A stretch of 64,000 bases of DNA from Firmicutes bacterium TM09-10. Lineage in GTDB: Bacteria; Bacillota; Clostridia; Lachnospirales; Lachnospiraceae. The position numbers and the translations under genes are program-made. This document shows, piece by piece, positions 41,445 through 50,527 of this stretch. The first letter of the stretch is position 1, and each line of letters begins with the position of its first letter. Below the pieces are notes generated by a model, which was not told where the DNA came from, did not search any database, and worked only from the letters and a program-made list of their open reading frames with translations. The stretch lies in NCBI GenBank assembly GCA_003481005.1, contig QUKC01000010.1, positions 69,248 through 133,247 on the forward strand. Reading direction: 5' to 3'.

Positions 41445-44400
41445 TTATCCGATCCAGTGCATCATCGTCGCCAGAAGCTGCGGTACCTCCACGGGCTTGC
41501 CCATGTGAGCGTCCATTCCGGCACGCAGCGCCCGTTCACTGTCCTCCGCAAACACGTTCGCCGTCAGCGCGATGATGGGCAGGTGCTTTCGTTTCAGCTT
41601 CTTTTCATACTGACGAATCTGTCTGGCTGCCTCGTAGCCGTCCATTTCCGGCATCTGCACGTCCATAAATACAAGATCGAAATAATCCTCCGGGTTGTTC
41701 TGTACCAGACGTACCGCTTCTGTTCCATTGACCGCCTCTTCGATGGAAATTCCGGTTTCACGAATTAACTCCTTTAAAATCTCCCGGTTCAGTTCGTTGT
41801 CCTCTGCAAGCAGCAGACGGTTTTGCTCAAATCTGCCCCGGCATTCGTCCAGCCTCCAGACTTTTCCGCGCTCCTCTGTTACAGCTGCTTCCGCTTTTTT
41901 TAACCGCAGCAGCACCTCGAACGTCGTGCCTTCTTCCTCTTTGCTGTCTACCCGGATATCGCCACCCATCATTTCGACAAATGCCTTCGTAATGCTCATG
42001 CCAAGTCCGGTTCCTTCGAATTTGCCGTCCGCAACCTTCTGTTCCCGCGCAAATGGCTCGAATAACTTTTCCAGGAATTCTTTACTCATACCGATTCCGT
42101 TATCCTGCACGACAAACCGATATATCTGGTCGCTTCCGATCTCCTCCCGCTTTTCCGCGAGAAAACGGATTGTCCCGCCCTCCGGCGTATATTTGACGGC
42201 GTTCGACGCCAGATTTAACAAAATCTCCAGAATCCTGGTCGCGTCCCCGTAAACCGACTCTTCCGGCAGACGGTCCATATCCACCTGCAGCGTCATCTTC
42301 TTTTTCTCGATATTGTCCTGTAAAAGCATCAGCACATTGTCCACAACACTATGTATGAGGATCGGTTTTTCGATAAGTTCCATTCTGCCGCTTTCGATCT
42401 TGGACATATTCAGCACTTCGTTAATCAATTTCAAAAGATGCCCGGACGCCTGCTCGATTTTTCCAAGGCAGTCCATCACCCGCTCCGGTTCCCCGATATT
42501 TTCCGAAGCGATCCGCGTCATCCCCATAATCGCGTTCATCGGCGTGCGGATATCGTGGGACATATTCGATAAAAAAATACTCTTTGCACGGTTGGCACGC
42601 TCCGCCTGCTCCTGGGCAAACTCCATCGCCTCTTTTAACTGCTCCTGCTGCTTTTTGACTGTATCAATATCCCGGACGCTTAAAACGACAACCTGGGGCG
42701 AGCCGTTTTTTTCCTCCGCCATCACAAACTGCAGACGCATCCAACGGTAATGGTCCTTTATCCAAACCCGGATTTCCAGTTCGAAGCTTCCGTCCATGGA
42801 CATCAGACGTTCCCCGAGCACGCCATAATCCCTCAGGCGCTTTACCTGCTGCAGATCGTCCGGATGCACACACTGGTTCACAATACTGTCCGCAAATTCC
42901 TGAAAGGTTCCCTCCTGCAGTCCCTCCAACACCGGATCGTCGATATGATGCACCAGATACACATGATCCTCGTCCAGACAGATTCGCGCCAGAAGAATGG
43001 TGGATTTCGCAAGGGACGCCAACACCTGACGCTGTCCGCGATTTTCCTCCTGAATATTTGCCAGAAGCATATTTGCCGTTCCCGCCTGCTCCTGATGAAG
43101 CAGCTCCGCTTCCGCAAAGGCTCCCGCCCCTACGTTCGGTTTCTTTTCCACACGCCCTCCGACAAAATCATGATAGGCGCTGTAATAAACTGCCATTCTG
43201 CCGCCGCTGCACAGATAACTCAGCTCTCCCCGAAGTCCATCGTCATTCAAGATCATCTCCACCAGCTGCGGCTGATACAGATAGCCTGCGCCCAGCTTTA
43301 ATTCCTCCCAGAACGCCTCTATCTTCCGGTTCTGACGGTACACACGTCCGATCTCGTCCGTCGCCGCCTCCATCCGGTCACAAATCCGAAACAGGTCGAT
43401 CATAAACCGCGCAGACGATGCCGTATGGTCGAAATTCGCCGGGTAGCCGTGCTTTCCGTCATAGGATTTATGATGCCCAAGCGCAACATCACACAGCTCC
43501 GGGTCGAAATTCAGCTTTTTGAGCATCTCATAGCCTTCTCTGGAATGCTCCCGCAGAAGCTCCATTTCCTCCGGCTCCAGCCGCCTGTTCTGCAAAAGAA
43601 TCAGCTCGAGGTAATTTAATTTTCCGATATCATAAAAGAGCGCCGTATCCGAAACAAATTTTTCAAACTCGCCGCGCTTTTCCAGCACTTCGACGACATT
43701 TGCCGTGTTGCGCATTCCTACCAGGAGTTCCGGTTTTTCATCCATAACATGACGCAGAAGTACCAGTGCCAGACGCTCCACCAAAATCGAATGCATCAGC
43801 GATATCTCATCCCGGTTTATCAGCATGTTCAGAAAATAATAGGCGTCCACGCGTTTCGTCCCCAATGTTCGAAACAGCTCCATCAGGGCGCTTCGAACTG
43901 TGCCGTTGACAAAGGTTGCCCTATCGTTTCGCGGAAGCTTTTCTACAAATTCCGTAAAACGCGGCAAAATGAACTGTCCAACCTTTTCCAGAAGCTCTGT
44001 ATGCTCTGCAAGCCCCGGCGTCCCCGCCAGATTGACCAGATGGTACATGTTGATCTGATAGCCGCGGCTGTCCACAATCGCAGTCGTTTCATCCCCGAAA
44101 TCATTTCTGGTTGCTTCAAAATATTCCATCATTTTATGGAGATATTCTTCCAGACCGATTTTTTCCAGATAGACTTTCGCTTTCCAGTAATTGCAATAAA
44201 TCTCGTCCTGAATCCCGCAGGCAACCTCCAGACTGTCCTCGCCCTTTCCGGGATGCGCCTGAAGGCTCTCCTTCAGGGCGTCCTGATACAGACCATCCAG
44301 CAGCCTACAGCAGCGCTCCAGCATCTCCGGAATCATGTCGTTTCGTTGGTCGCAGCCGCAGATCCAGTTGCCGAATACATCATAAAGCAGCTCTTCCTTC

Positions 44401-45086
44401 AACCCGTCCAGATCGTATTTGTCCCCGTCCATGCTGCGCACAACCGGATTGTCATAGGCTACAATCGCCTCATCCGCCGCCCGGATAATATCGTACTGAT
44501 GCCTGTAGCTCGTCTCCTGCTCTTTTTCGTAGCACTGTCTGCCATTTACTAAAATCACGGCGTAATTATAGAAAGCAAATAACACCCGCCTGCGGACATT
44601 CCAGTCCTCAATCTCGGCATAATGCGCCAGCTGTTTCCGTTCCACATCAAAACACGCCGCCGCGTCCTCGTAATCCTTCTGCATGCTAAACTGGCTGTAA
44701 AAATTTCCCAGCACATGCACCGTGATCAGCAGACTGTCCCTGTCGTTTTCCTTTTCAAAAAAGCGCCGCAGCAGCTTTCCCGTCCGGATGCACACCAACC
44801 GGTCGCAGACGCCCTGTTCCCCCAGATCAACCAGTCCCTTTAAAAATTCCGCCGCCAGTTCCTTTGTCAGCCTGCTCTCCTGTTCCAGAAACGGACGCAG
44901 ATACAGGTTCAAAAGCGCCTCGTTCTCCACATAAATCTGCCGGAGCCCTCTGGATTTTGCCCGCAGGTTCTCCATCCAGACTTCCTGATCCTCCGCATCT
45001 AAAACTGCTTCGTTGAGCGCTTCCTCCCGTTCCAGATTTCTTTTATATTGTTCAAAAAATTCTACGATGTTGGATCTGGTTATCAT
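41445..45086 (-). CDS. Giant cytosolic hybrid sensor kinase with degenerate HD-GYP domain
   Basis: The 1213-residue protein has no membrane segment. Residues 1-450 are an unassigned helical, TPR-like region. Residues about 450-620 are HD-GYP-like: ALFYDIGKLNYLELI has Y where the metal-binding H of HDIGK should be, while HSREGYEMLKKL and GHHKSYDGKHGYP remain. A PAS-like region (CVHPDDLQQVKRL) and coiled coil follow, then the kinase (FLSNMSHDIRTPMNAIMGM, LNLASNAVKYTPEGG, DNGIGMS, FEGTGLGMS) and a receiver domain (phosphoacceptor D in FMDVQMPEMDGYEAA). The start at 45086 overlaps the DUF1622 stop as ATGA, with AAAGGA upstream. The output is unknown; no separate regulator is adjacent. Confidence 0.9.
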   Translation of the reverse strand: MITRSNIVEFFEQYKRNLEREEALNEAVLDAEDQEVWMENLRAKSRGLRQIYVENEALLNLYLRPFLEQESRLTKELAAEFLKGLVDLGEQGVCDRLVCIRTGKLLRRFFEKENDRDSLLITVHVLGNFYSQFSMQKDYEDAAACFDVERKQLAHYAEIEDWNVRRRVLFAFYNYAVILVNGRQCYEKEQETSYRHQYDIIRAADEAIVAYDNPVVRSMDGDKYDLDGLKEELLYDVFGNWICGCDQRNDMIPEMLERCCRLLDGLYQDALKESLQAHPGKGEDSLEVACGIQDEIYCNYWKAKVYLEKIGLEEYLHKMMEYFEATRNDFGDETTAIVDSRGYQINMYHLVNLAGTPGLAEHTELLEKVGQFILPRFTEFVEKLPRNDRATFVNGTVRSALMELFRTLGTKRVDAYYFLNMLINRDEISLMHSILVERLALVLLRHVMDEKPELLVGMRNTANVVEVLEKRGEFEKFVSDTALFYDIGKLNYLELILLQNRRLEPEEMELLREHSREGYEMLKKLNFDPELCDVALGHHKSYDGKHGYPANFDHTASSARFMIDLFRICDRMEAATDEIGRVYRQNRKIEAFWEELKLGAGYLYQPQLVEMILNDDGLRGELSYLCSGGRMAVYYSAYHDFVGGRVEKKPNVGAGAFAEAELLHQEQAGTANMLLANIQEENRGQRQVLASLAKSTILLARICLDEDHVYLVHHIDDPVLEGLQEGTFQEFADSIVNQCVHPDDLQQVKRLRDYGVLGERLMSMDGSFELEIRVWIKDHYRWMRLQFVMAEEKNGSPQVVVLSVRDIDTVKKQQEQLKEAMEFAQEQAERANRAKSIFLSNMSHDIRTPMNAIMGMTRIASENIGEPERVMDCLGKIEQASGHLLKLINEVLNMSKIESGRMELIEKPILIHSVVDNVLMLLQDNIEKKKMTLQVDMDRLPEESVYGDATRILEILLNLASNAVKYTPEGGTIRFLAEKREEIGSDQIYRFVVQDNGIGMSKEFLEKLFEPFAREQKVADGKFEGTGLGMSITKAFVEMMGGDIRVDSKEEEGTTFEVLLRLKKAEAAVTEERGKVWRLDECRGRFEQNRLLLAEDNELNREILKELIRETGISIEEAVNGTEAVRLVQNNPEDYFDLVFMDVQMPEMDGYEAARQIRQYEKKLKRKHLPIIALTANVFAEDSERALRAGMDAHMGKPVEVPQLLATMMHWIG

Positions 45087-45457
45087 CCACATTCCTTTCC
45101 AAAACTGTTTTCTTCTTTCTTCCCATTCTCTTCCCTGACTTCTTCCTTAATCTCCCAGTGAATCAGGAAGGTCAATGCGGCGCGCAGACCGATAATACCG
45201 GCAACTGTCAGGATTTCTTTCCATTCCCGCACAATAACCGTCTTTAAAATTTCGCTGCAGAGCTTAAATTCCAGCCCGACCGCCAGCCCCTGCGCCAGCG
45301 TAATTTTCATTTCCGGCTTTCTGCGCACATAATTCCAGAACCCTTTTGCCCCGGAAATAATAATGACAACAACTCCGATAAATTCAAAGCACAGAATCGC
45401 AATCTCTACAATGTGCTGCATCACAAGCTCCATCATTTCTATCATACTGTCCCACAT
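45083..45457 (-). CDS. DUF1622-like membrane protein
   Basis: Small membrane protein of 124 residues with three hydrophobic segments (MQHIVEIAILCFEFIGVVVI, a middle ITLAQGLAVGLEFKLCSEIL and VAGIIGLRAALTFLIHWEI) and an acidic C-terminus. The GLEFKLCSEILKTVIVREW region fits the DUF1622 family. The function is unknown. ATG at 45457 follows GGAGG. It overlaps the hybrid kinase gene by four bases, so the two are translationally coupled, and it may be the membrane partner of the soluble kinase, which is inference. Confidence 0.82.
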   Translation of the reverse strand: MWDSMIEMMELVMQHIVEIAILCFEFIGVVVIIISGAKGFWNYVRRKPEMKITLAQGLAVGLEFKLCSEILKTVIVREWKEILTVAGIIGLRAALTFLIHWEIKEEVREENGKKEENSFGKECG

Positions 45458-45546
45458 AACATCCTCCGTTCTGCAATCGCTATTGCGACATTGCGTCTCT
45501 CCTTTTGTGATAGTTCCATGATAACCCGATCCACCTGTTTTCACAA

Positions 45547-45600
45547 GAAAAAAACTGCAGCGCCTGACCGGAACCTCGCTCGTCTCCGTCTACGCTGCAG
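45547..45600 (-). terminator. Terminator after the LOG-family gene
   Basis: CTGCAGCG (45555-45562) pairs with CGCTGCAG (45593-45600); on the minus strand it is followed by seven T. Confidence 0.7.
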
Positions 45601-45621
45601 TATCTCTTTTGGCACGCTGTT

Positions 45622-46155
45622 CTATTGTTCGATAAAGCGTCCAATTTCGTCCAGATCTGCGGATACCAGAACCCGCTTGAAGTCTTCTTTTTCCGAAAAT
45701 CCGACTTCCACCATCTCCTCAAAAATCTTCTTCAATGCCTGATAATAGCCGTCGGTATCAAACAGCACGCACGCCTTGTTTTCGATTCCAAGCCGCGCCA
45801 GGCAGATGACCTCTGAGATCTCATCCAGCGTTCCCGGTCCTCCCGGCAGCGCCACATAAGCGTCCGCAAGCTCGATCATTTTCTGCTTGCGCTCCGCCAT
45901 ATCCTTTGTCTCGATGCACTCTGTCAGCCCCGGATGGCGCCGTTCCTGAATCAGCTTCACATCGGGAATCACGCCAATGACCTTGCCGCCGCCTGCTAAA
46001 ACCGCGTCCGCTGTCGCGCCCATCAGTCCCGTGCGGGAGCCGCCGTAAACAAGGGTATGCCCGTTTTGGGCGATCCAGCTGCCGAGTGCTTTTGCACCTT
46101 CCGTAAAGGAAGGGCGGTTGCCCGACGCTGAGCCGCAATATACTGCAATATTCAT
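45622..46155 (-). CDS. LOG family protein (nucleoside 5'-monophosphate phosphoribohydrolase type)
   Basis: Cytosolic Rossmann-type protein of 177 residues. It has IAVYCGSASGN, LVYGGSRTGLMGATADAVLA and the catalytic motif ALPGGPGTLDEISEV (PGGxGTxxE), as in the Lonely Guy enzymes that release ribose 5-phosphate from nucleotides. In bacteria the physiological role is mostly nucleotide turnover. ATG at 46155 follows GGAGACAGAT; an ATG four codons upstream is less well served. Confidence 0.92.
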   Translation of the reverse strand: MNIAVYCGSASGNRPSFTEGAKALGSWIAQNGHTLVYGGSRTGLMGATADAVLAGGGKVIGVIPDVKLIQERRHPGLTECIETKDMAERKQKMIELADAYVALPGGPGTLDEISEVICLARLGIENKACVLFDTDGYYQALKKIFEEMVEVGFSEKEDFKRVLVSADLDEIGRFIEQ

Positions 46156-46255
46156 ATCTGTCTCCATTTCTGCCGCGCTGCCCGGCTGCGCATTCCGTCA
46201 TAATCTGACAGCACTGCCTGTTTTCAATCGCTCCGTGCATCCCGTCATGCCGGCA

Positions 46256-46699
46256 CTATTTTTCTTCTGTAATCTCTTTATAAAATGCCACTGCACCGGC
46301 AATATCCGCCTCATCCGGGTGTCCCTTTGCAAGACCGCCCATCAGTTTAAACGGCCCGAACGTATCGTAGCCCTTGCAGCCATATTTTCCCAGAAGGACG
46401 CTGTTTTTGGCTGTCAGCGCTTTTTCGATCGAAGTATAATCCGCTTTGCCTCCGTAGGTGCTGATAAAAAAGGTCTGCTTATTCTGGGGCATATTGACTG
46501 CCGCAAAATTCAGTACCGCCTGATGAAATTTCGAATAGTAAATGCCGGATGCAAATCCGATCCTGTCGTATCGGTTCAAATCCTTTTCCGGAACCTTTAC
46601 CGCATCAATCAGATCCACCTCATATGCCGCCGCGATTGCGTCCAGCAGCTTCTTCGTATTCCCATGATGAGTGGATGCGTACACAATTGCTGTTTTCAT
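46256..46699 (-). CDS. Flavodoxin-like protein
   Basis: FMN-binding electron carrier of 147 residues. The N-terminal phosphate loop is YASTHHGNTKKLLDAIA; FASGIYYSKFHQAVLNF and FISTYGGKADYTSIEKAL correspond to the flavin-contact loops. It belongs to the short flavodoxin/flavodoxin-domain group of anaerobes. GGAGACAGATC precedes the ATG. It lies before the LOG gene on the same strand and is divergent from the sulfatase. Confidence 0.88.
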   Translation of the reverse strand: MKTAIVYASTHHGNTKKLLDAIAAAYEVDLIDAVKVPEKDLNRYDRIGFASGIYYSKFHQAVLNFAAVNMPQNKQTFFISTYGGKADYTSIEKALTAKNSVLLGKYGCKGYDTFGPFKLMGGLAKGHPDEADIAGAVAFYKEITEEK

Positions 46700-46862
46700 G
46701 ATCTGTCTCCTGCCTTTTTGCTTACGCTCTGTTTTTTATTATACTTCCCGACAGACCGGAAATCAATGGACGATTTTGTACGCCGTCTGCTTGTCTTTTC
46801 CCAATGCACAGCGTAAAATGAAGCCAACGAACTTATCCTGACAAAATGCGAGGTATTCTTTC

Positions 46863-48371
46863 ATGGGCTGTAAAAATATTTTACTCATCACAAGTGACCA
46901 ACAGCATTACAACACGATCGGCATCAACAATCCGGAGATTGAAACGCCAAACCTCGACCGTCTGGCAAGGCAGGGCATGCTTTTTTCCCGCGCATACTGC
47001 CCCAATCCGACCTGCACGCCGACCCGTGCTTCCCTGATTACAGGGCTTTATCCTTCCCAGCACGGCGCGTGGACGCTCGGCACCAAGCTGCCCGAATGCG
47101 TTCCGACGATCGGCGATTATTTAAATAAAGAAGGCTACGAAACTGCCCTGATCGGCAAGGCGCATTTCCAGCCAATCAACTCCACCGAAGAATATCCCTC
47201 CCTGGAATCCGAGCCGCTTTTACAGGATCTGGATTTCTGGAAAGATTTCCACGGTCCATTCTATGGTTTTAATCATATAGAGCTTGCCCGAAATCACACG
47301 AATGAATTTCTCGTCGGTCAGCATTACGCGCTCTGGATGGAAGAAAAGGGCTGTAAAAACTGGCGCGATTACTTTACCGCCCCGACCGGAACAATGGATC
47401 CTGCGCAAAAATATCACTGGGATCTCCCGGAAGAATATCACTACGACGCCTGGATCGCGGAACGCAGCTGTGCAATGCTGGATCAGTATAAAAAAGACGG
47501 TAAACCGTTCTTTTTATGGTCGAGCTTTTTCGATCCGCATCCCGACTATCTTGCTCCGTCCCCATGGGACACCATGTATCAGGGCAGAAAACTTACCCTT
47601 CCGTCTGTCGTGCCCGGCGAGCATGAAAACAGCCCCCGCCAGCACCAGCTGACCCAGCAGGAGCATCCCGACTTTTCTTCCTATAAAGAAAGCGGCTATT
47701 TGATGCACGGCATGCACAGCCATGTCCGCACCGACCGCAATCCCCGCCGCGATATGGAAGTTTACTACGGTATGATTTCCCTGATGGACAAATATATCGG
47801 CAAAATCCTCGACCACCTCGACGTGCTCGGACTCACAGAGGATACACTCGTTGTCTTTACGACCGACCACGGTAATCTGTTCGGTCAGCACGGTCTTTAT
47901 GCAAAAGGACCTTTCCTCTATGAAGACCTGCTGCGCGTCCCGCTGATCGCACGCTGCCCCGGCATGATCGCGCCCGGCACAACGACGGACTCCCTGCAGT
48001 CGCTCGTCGATATCACTCCAACTTTTCTGGACTGCCTCGGTCTGCCCATTCCGTACCACATGACCGGCATCAGCGAAAAGCCCGTTTGGGACGGCTCCGT
48101 CGATACGCTGCGCAGCTGCATTCTTGCCGAGCATCATCATGAACCGACGACAATCCAGGAACGTGCCTATGTCGATTCCCGCTATAAGCTCGTTGTCTAT
48201 CAGGAAGACGGCACCGGAGAGCTTTATGACCTCGAGGAAGACCCGCAGGAGCTCAATAACCTCTGGGCGCAGCCTCAGTACGCCGACTTGAAAAACGACC
48301 TTCTTTTAAAATATATCCGGGCAGACTTATCCCGCGAAAGCAAATCGATGCCGCGGATTGCAAATGCGTGA
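46863..48371 (+). CDS. Sulfatase (cysteine type), arylsulfatase family
   Basis: Cytosolic sulfate-ester hydrolase of 502 residues with no signal peptide. The formylglycine motif is PTCTPTRASLITGLYPSQHG, a C-x-P-x-R form that in anaerobes is oxidised by the radical-SAM maturase; no maturase gene is in the window. Metal-binding segments are ITSDQQHYNTIG, TTDHGNLFGQHGLYAKG and FFDPHPDYLAP. Its substrate may be a host glycan or a sulfated small molecule taken up by the cell. GCGAGGT lies before the ATG. It stands alone, divergent from the flavodoxin. Confidence 0.93.
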   Translation: MGCKNILLITSDQQHYNTIGINNPEIETPNLDRLARQGMLFSRAYCPNPTCTPTRASLITGLYPSQHGAWTLGTKLPECVPTIGDYLNKEGYETALIGKAHFQPINSTEEYPSLESEPLLQDLDFWKDFHGPFYGFNHIELARNHTNEFLVGQHYALWMEEKGCKNWRDYFTAPTGTMDPAQKYHWDLPEEYHYDAWIAERSCAMLDQYKKDGKPFFLWSSFFDPHPDYLAPSPWDTMYQGRKLTLPSVVPGEHENSPRQHQLTQQEHPDFSSYKESGYLMHGMHSHVRTDRNPRRDMEVYYGMISLMDKYIGKILDHLDVLGLTEDTLVVFTTDHGNLFGQHGLYAKGPFLYEDLLRVPLIARCPGMIAPGTTTDSLQSLVDITPTFLDCLGLPIPYHMTGISEKPVWDGSVDTLRSCILAEHHHEPTTIQERAYVDSRYKLVVYQEDGTGELYDLEEDPQELNNLWAQPQYADLKNDLLLKYIRADLSRESKSMPRIANA

Positions 48372-48429
48372 GCGACATCCGATTTTTCTATTGCTATTTC
48401 CAATATAGAGTGTTAGAATGCCCGTATAA

Positions 48430-48472
48430 GCAGATTGTACGCTTTTCTTCGACAAATTATCGTACAATCTGC
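48430..48472. other. Perfect 12-bp inverted repeat before the lysine riboswitch
   Basis: GCAGATTGTACG (48430-48441) and CGTACAATCTGC (48461-48472) surround a 19-base spacer. No T-run follows. TACAAT within the right arm could be a -10 box of the riboswitch transcript, so the palindrome may be an operator or a weak terminator of the sulfatase gene. Confidence 0.5.
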
Positions 48473-48484
48473 CGTAACAAAACA

Positions 48485-48712
48485 CGATAGAGGCGCGGAC
48501 TTCATCAGTACCGTGCAGGAGAACGCTCAGGACAGCTGCCTGCATAAGAAAGGGGATTCCGCCGAAGGGATTTATCCGTCCGGGATGCTTCCCTGGGCTG
48601 CATCAGAATATGCTGCAGACTGTCACAATTATGTGGAGCGCTATCTGATATTGCCAAAAAGAGGAAAAAGACCGTAGATGTGGCAAGATTAGCGCCGCAT
48701 CTACGTTTTTTT
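48485..48712 (+). promoter_or_regulatory. Lysine riboswitch with terminator
   Basis: The aptamer (48485-48645) has the conserved core in order: GATAGAGGCGCGGACTTCAT, AGTA, AAAGGGGATTCCGCCGAAGG, CTGGGCTGCATCAGAATATG, CAGACTGTCACAA, and GGAGCGCTATC closing the P1 stem with GATAG. The expression platform has a terminator, CGTAGATGTGGC/GCCGCATCTACG (48673-48705) plus seven T. Lysine binding should end transcription before the NhaC gene. Confidence 0.95.
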
Positions 48713-48728
48713 GTAAAGGAGAAAGATT

Positions 48729-50357
48729 ATGAAACCATTCAAACTGCCTGCAAGGCTCTGGCAAACTCTTCTGCTCGTTCTGACCGCAGCTGCATTCAGC
48801 CCACTGTCTGTTTTCGCAGCAGAAGCAGAGGAAGAAGCTTACACTCCGTCCGTTTATGCAACCGCATGGGCGCTGCTGCCTCCCATCATCGCGATTGGTC
48901 TTGCGCTGATCACAAAAGAAGTTTATAGTTCCTTATTTTTAGGAATTGTAATGGGAGGTTTGTTATACTCCGGTTTTTCCTTTGAAGGAACGACCATGCA
49001 TGTTCTCGAAGACGGATTTATCAGTGTGCTGTCCGACAGCTATAACGTCGGCATCCTGATCTTTTTGGTTATCCTCGGCACAATGGTCAGCCTGATGAAC
49101 CGTGCCGGCGGCTCCGCTGCGTTCGGCCGCTGGGCCCAGAAAAAAATCAAAACAAGAGTCGGTGCACAGCTTTCTGCCATTGCCCTCGGCATTTTAATTT
49201 TTATTGATGACTATTTCAACTGCCTGACTGTCGGCAGCGTTATGCGCCCCGTCACAGACAGCCATAAGGTATCCCGCGCAAAGCTGTCTTACCTGATCGA
49301 CGCAACCGCAGCACCGATCTGCATCATCGCGCCGATTTCTTCCTGGGCCGCTGCAGTCAGCGGCTTTGTAGAAGGCGAAGACGGTTTCTCCATCTTTGTC
49401 CGCGCAATTCCTTATAACTATTATGCACTGTTCACCATCGCCATGATGATTCTGATTACCGTATGGAACTTTGATTACGGCCCGATGGCAAAATATGAGA
49501 CAAATGCTTTAAAGGGCGATCTGTTCTCCGACAGCAAGGAAGAAAAAGACACCCAGCGGACCTTTGAGAACCCCAATGGCCGTGTGCTCGACCTCATTCT
49601 ACCGGTTCTCGTGCTGATCGTCTGCTGTGTCCTCGGTATGCTGTATTCCGGCGGCTTCTTCTCCGGCGTCGATTTCGTTTCCGCATTCGCTGGCAGCGAT
49701 GCTTCCGTTGGACTTGCCCTCGGCAGTATTTTTGCCCTGCTGCTCACGATTCTTTACTACTGCCTGCGCCGGATTATGAGCTTCCGGGAATACTGCGACT
49801 GTCTGCCTTACGGTTTCAAGGCCATGGTTCCCGCAATCCTGATCCTGACCTTTGCCTGGACCTTAAAGGCCATGACCGACAGCCTCGGCGCTGCGGATTT
49901 TGTTGCCGGTACCATCAGCCAGGCAGCTGGAAACCTGATGGCGCTCCTGCCTGCCATCATCTTCCTGATCGGTGCGTTCCTTGCCTTTGCCACCGGAACC
50001 AGCTGGGGAACCTTTGGTATCCTGATCCCGATCGTTGTTGCAGTGTTCCAGAACACCGACCCGCAGCTGATGATTATCTCCATCTCCGCCTGCATGGCCG
50101 GCGCTGTCTGCGGCGACCACTGCTCCCCTATCTCCGATACGACGATCATGGCTTCCGCCGGTGCACAGTGTGAGCATGTCACCCATGTCACCACGCAGCT
50201 GCCCTACGTCATCACCGTTGCAGCTGTTTCCTTCGTCACCTACCTGATCGCCGGATTCGTCCGCAATGCCCTGATTATGCTCGTGATCGGCTTTGCACTG
50301 ATGGTTGCAACGCTGTATGTGATCAAGCAGATCGCGGGAAATAAGCAAACCGCGTAA
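48729..50357 (+). CDS. NhaC-family transporter under lysine control (probable lysine transporter)
   Basis: Polytopic membrane transporter of 542 residues. A hydrophobic signal-like N-terminus (LLLVLTAAAFSPLSVFAAEA) precedes about eleven segments of the NhaC fold, with IFIDDYFNCLTVGSVMRPVT, DATAAPICIIAPISSWAAAV and GAVCGDHCSPISDTTIMAS. Annotation pipelines would call it a Na+/H+ antiporter, but the lysine riboswitch in its leader points to lysine import, as predicted before for riboswitch-linked NhaC proteins. AAAGGAG precedes the ATG. It is a single-gene unit. Confidence 0.92.
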   Translation: MKPFKLPARLWQTLLLVLTAAAFSPLSVFAAEAEEEAYTPSVYATAWALLPPIIAIGLALITKEVYSSLFLGIVMGGLLYSGFSFEGTTMHVLEDGFISVLSDSYNVGILIFLVILGTMVSLMNRAGGSAAFGRWAQKKIKTRVGAQLSAIALGILIFIDDYFNCLTVGSVMRPVTDSHKVSRAKLSYLIDATAAPICIIAPISSWAAAVSGFVEGEDGFSIFVRAIPYNYYALFTIAMMILITVWNFDYGPMAKYETNALKGDLFSDSKEEKDTQRTFENPNGRVLDLILPVLVLIVCCVLGMLYSGGFFSGVDFVSAFAGSDASVGLALGSIFALLLTILYYCLRRIMSFREYCDCLPYGFKAMVPAILILTFAWTLKAMTDSLGAADFVAGTISQAAGNLMALLPAIIFLIGAFLAFATGTSWGTFGILIPIVVAVFQNTDPQLMIISISACMAGAVCGDHCSPISDTTIMASAGAQCEHVTHVTTQLPYVITVAAVSFVTYLIAGFVRNALIMLVIGFALMVATLYVIKQIAGNKQTA

Positions 50358-50426
50358 GTTAAGAAAAGCATGCAGCGGAGGATTTTGGGTCCGCCGCTGT
50401 GCGGGCGCGAAAGTTGTTCGCATCAA

Positions 50427-50490
50427 AAAACTGGCGCGCTGTCAGTGGATTCCAATGGTTTCCACCGGCAGCACGCCAGTTTTATTTTTT
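50427..50490 (+). terminator. Terminator after the NhaC gene
   Basis: AACTGGCGCGCTG pairs with CAGCACGCCAGTT (one mismatch), with an inner CAGTGG/CCACCGG part, and is followed by TTATTTTTT. It can also stop minus-strand reading from pgi only weakly. Confidence 0.75.
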
Positions 50491-50527
50491 ATCTTTTCTT
50501 ATCCTATGAAAAGTCACAGTCAGCCTA

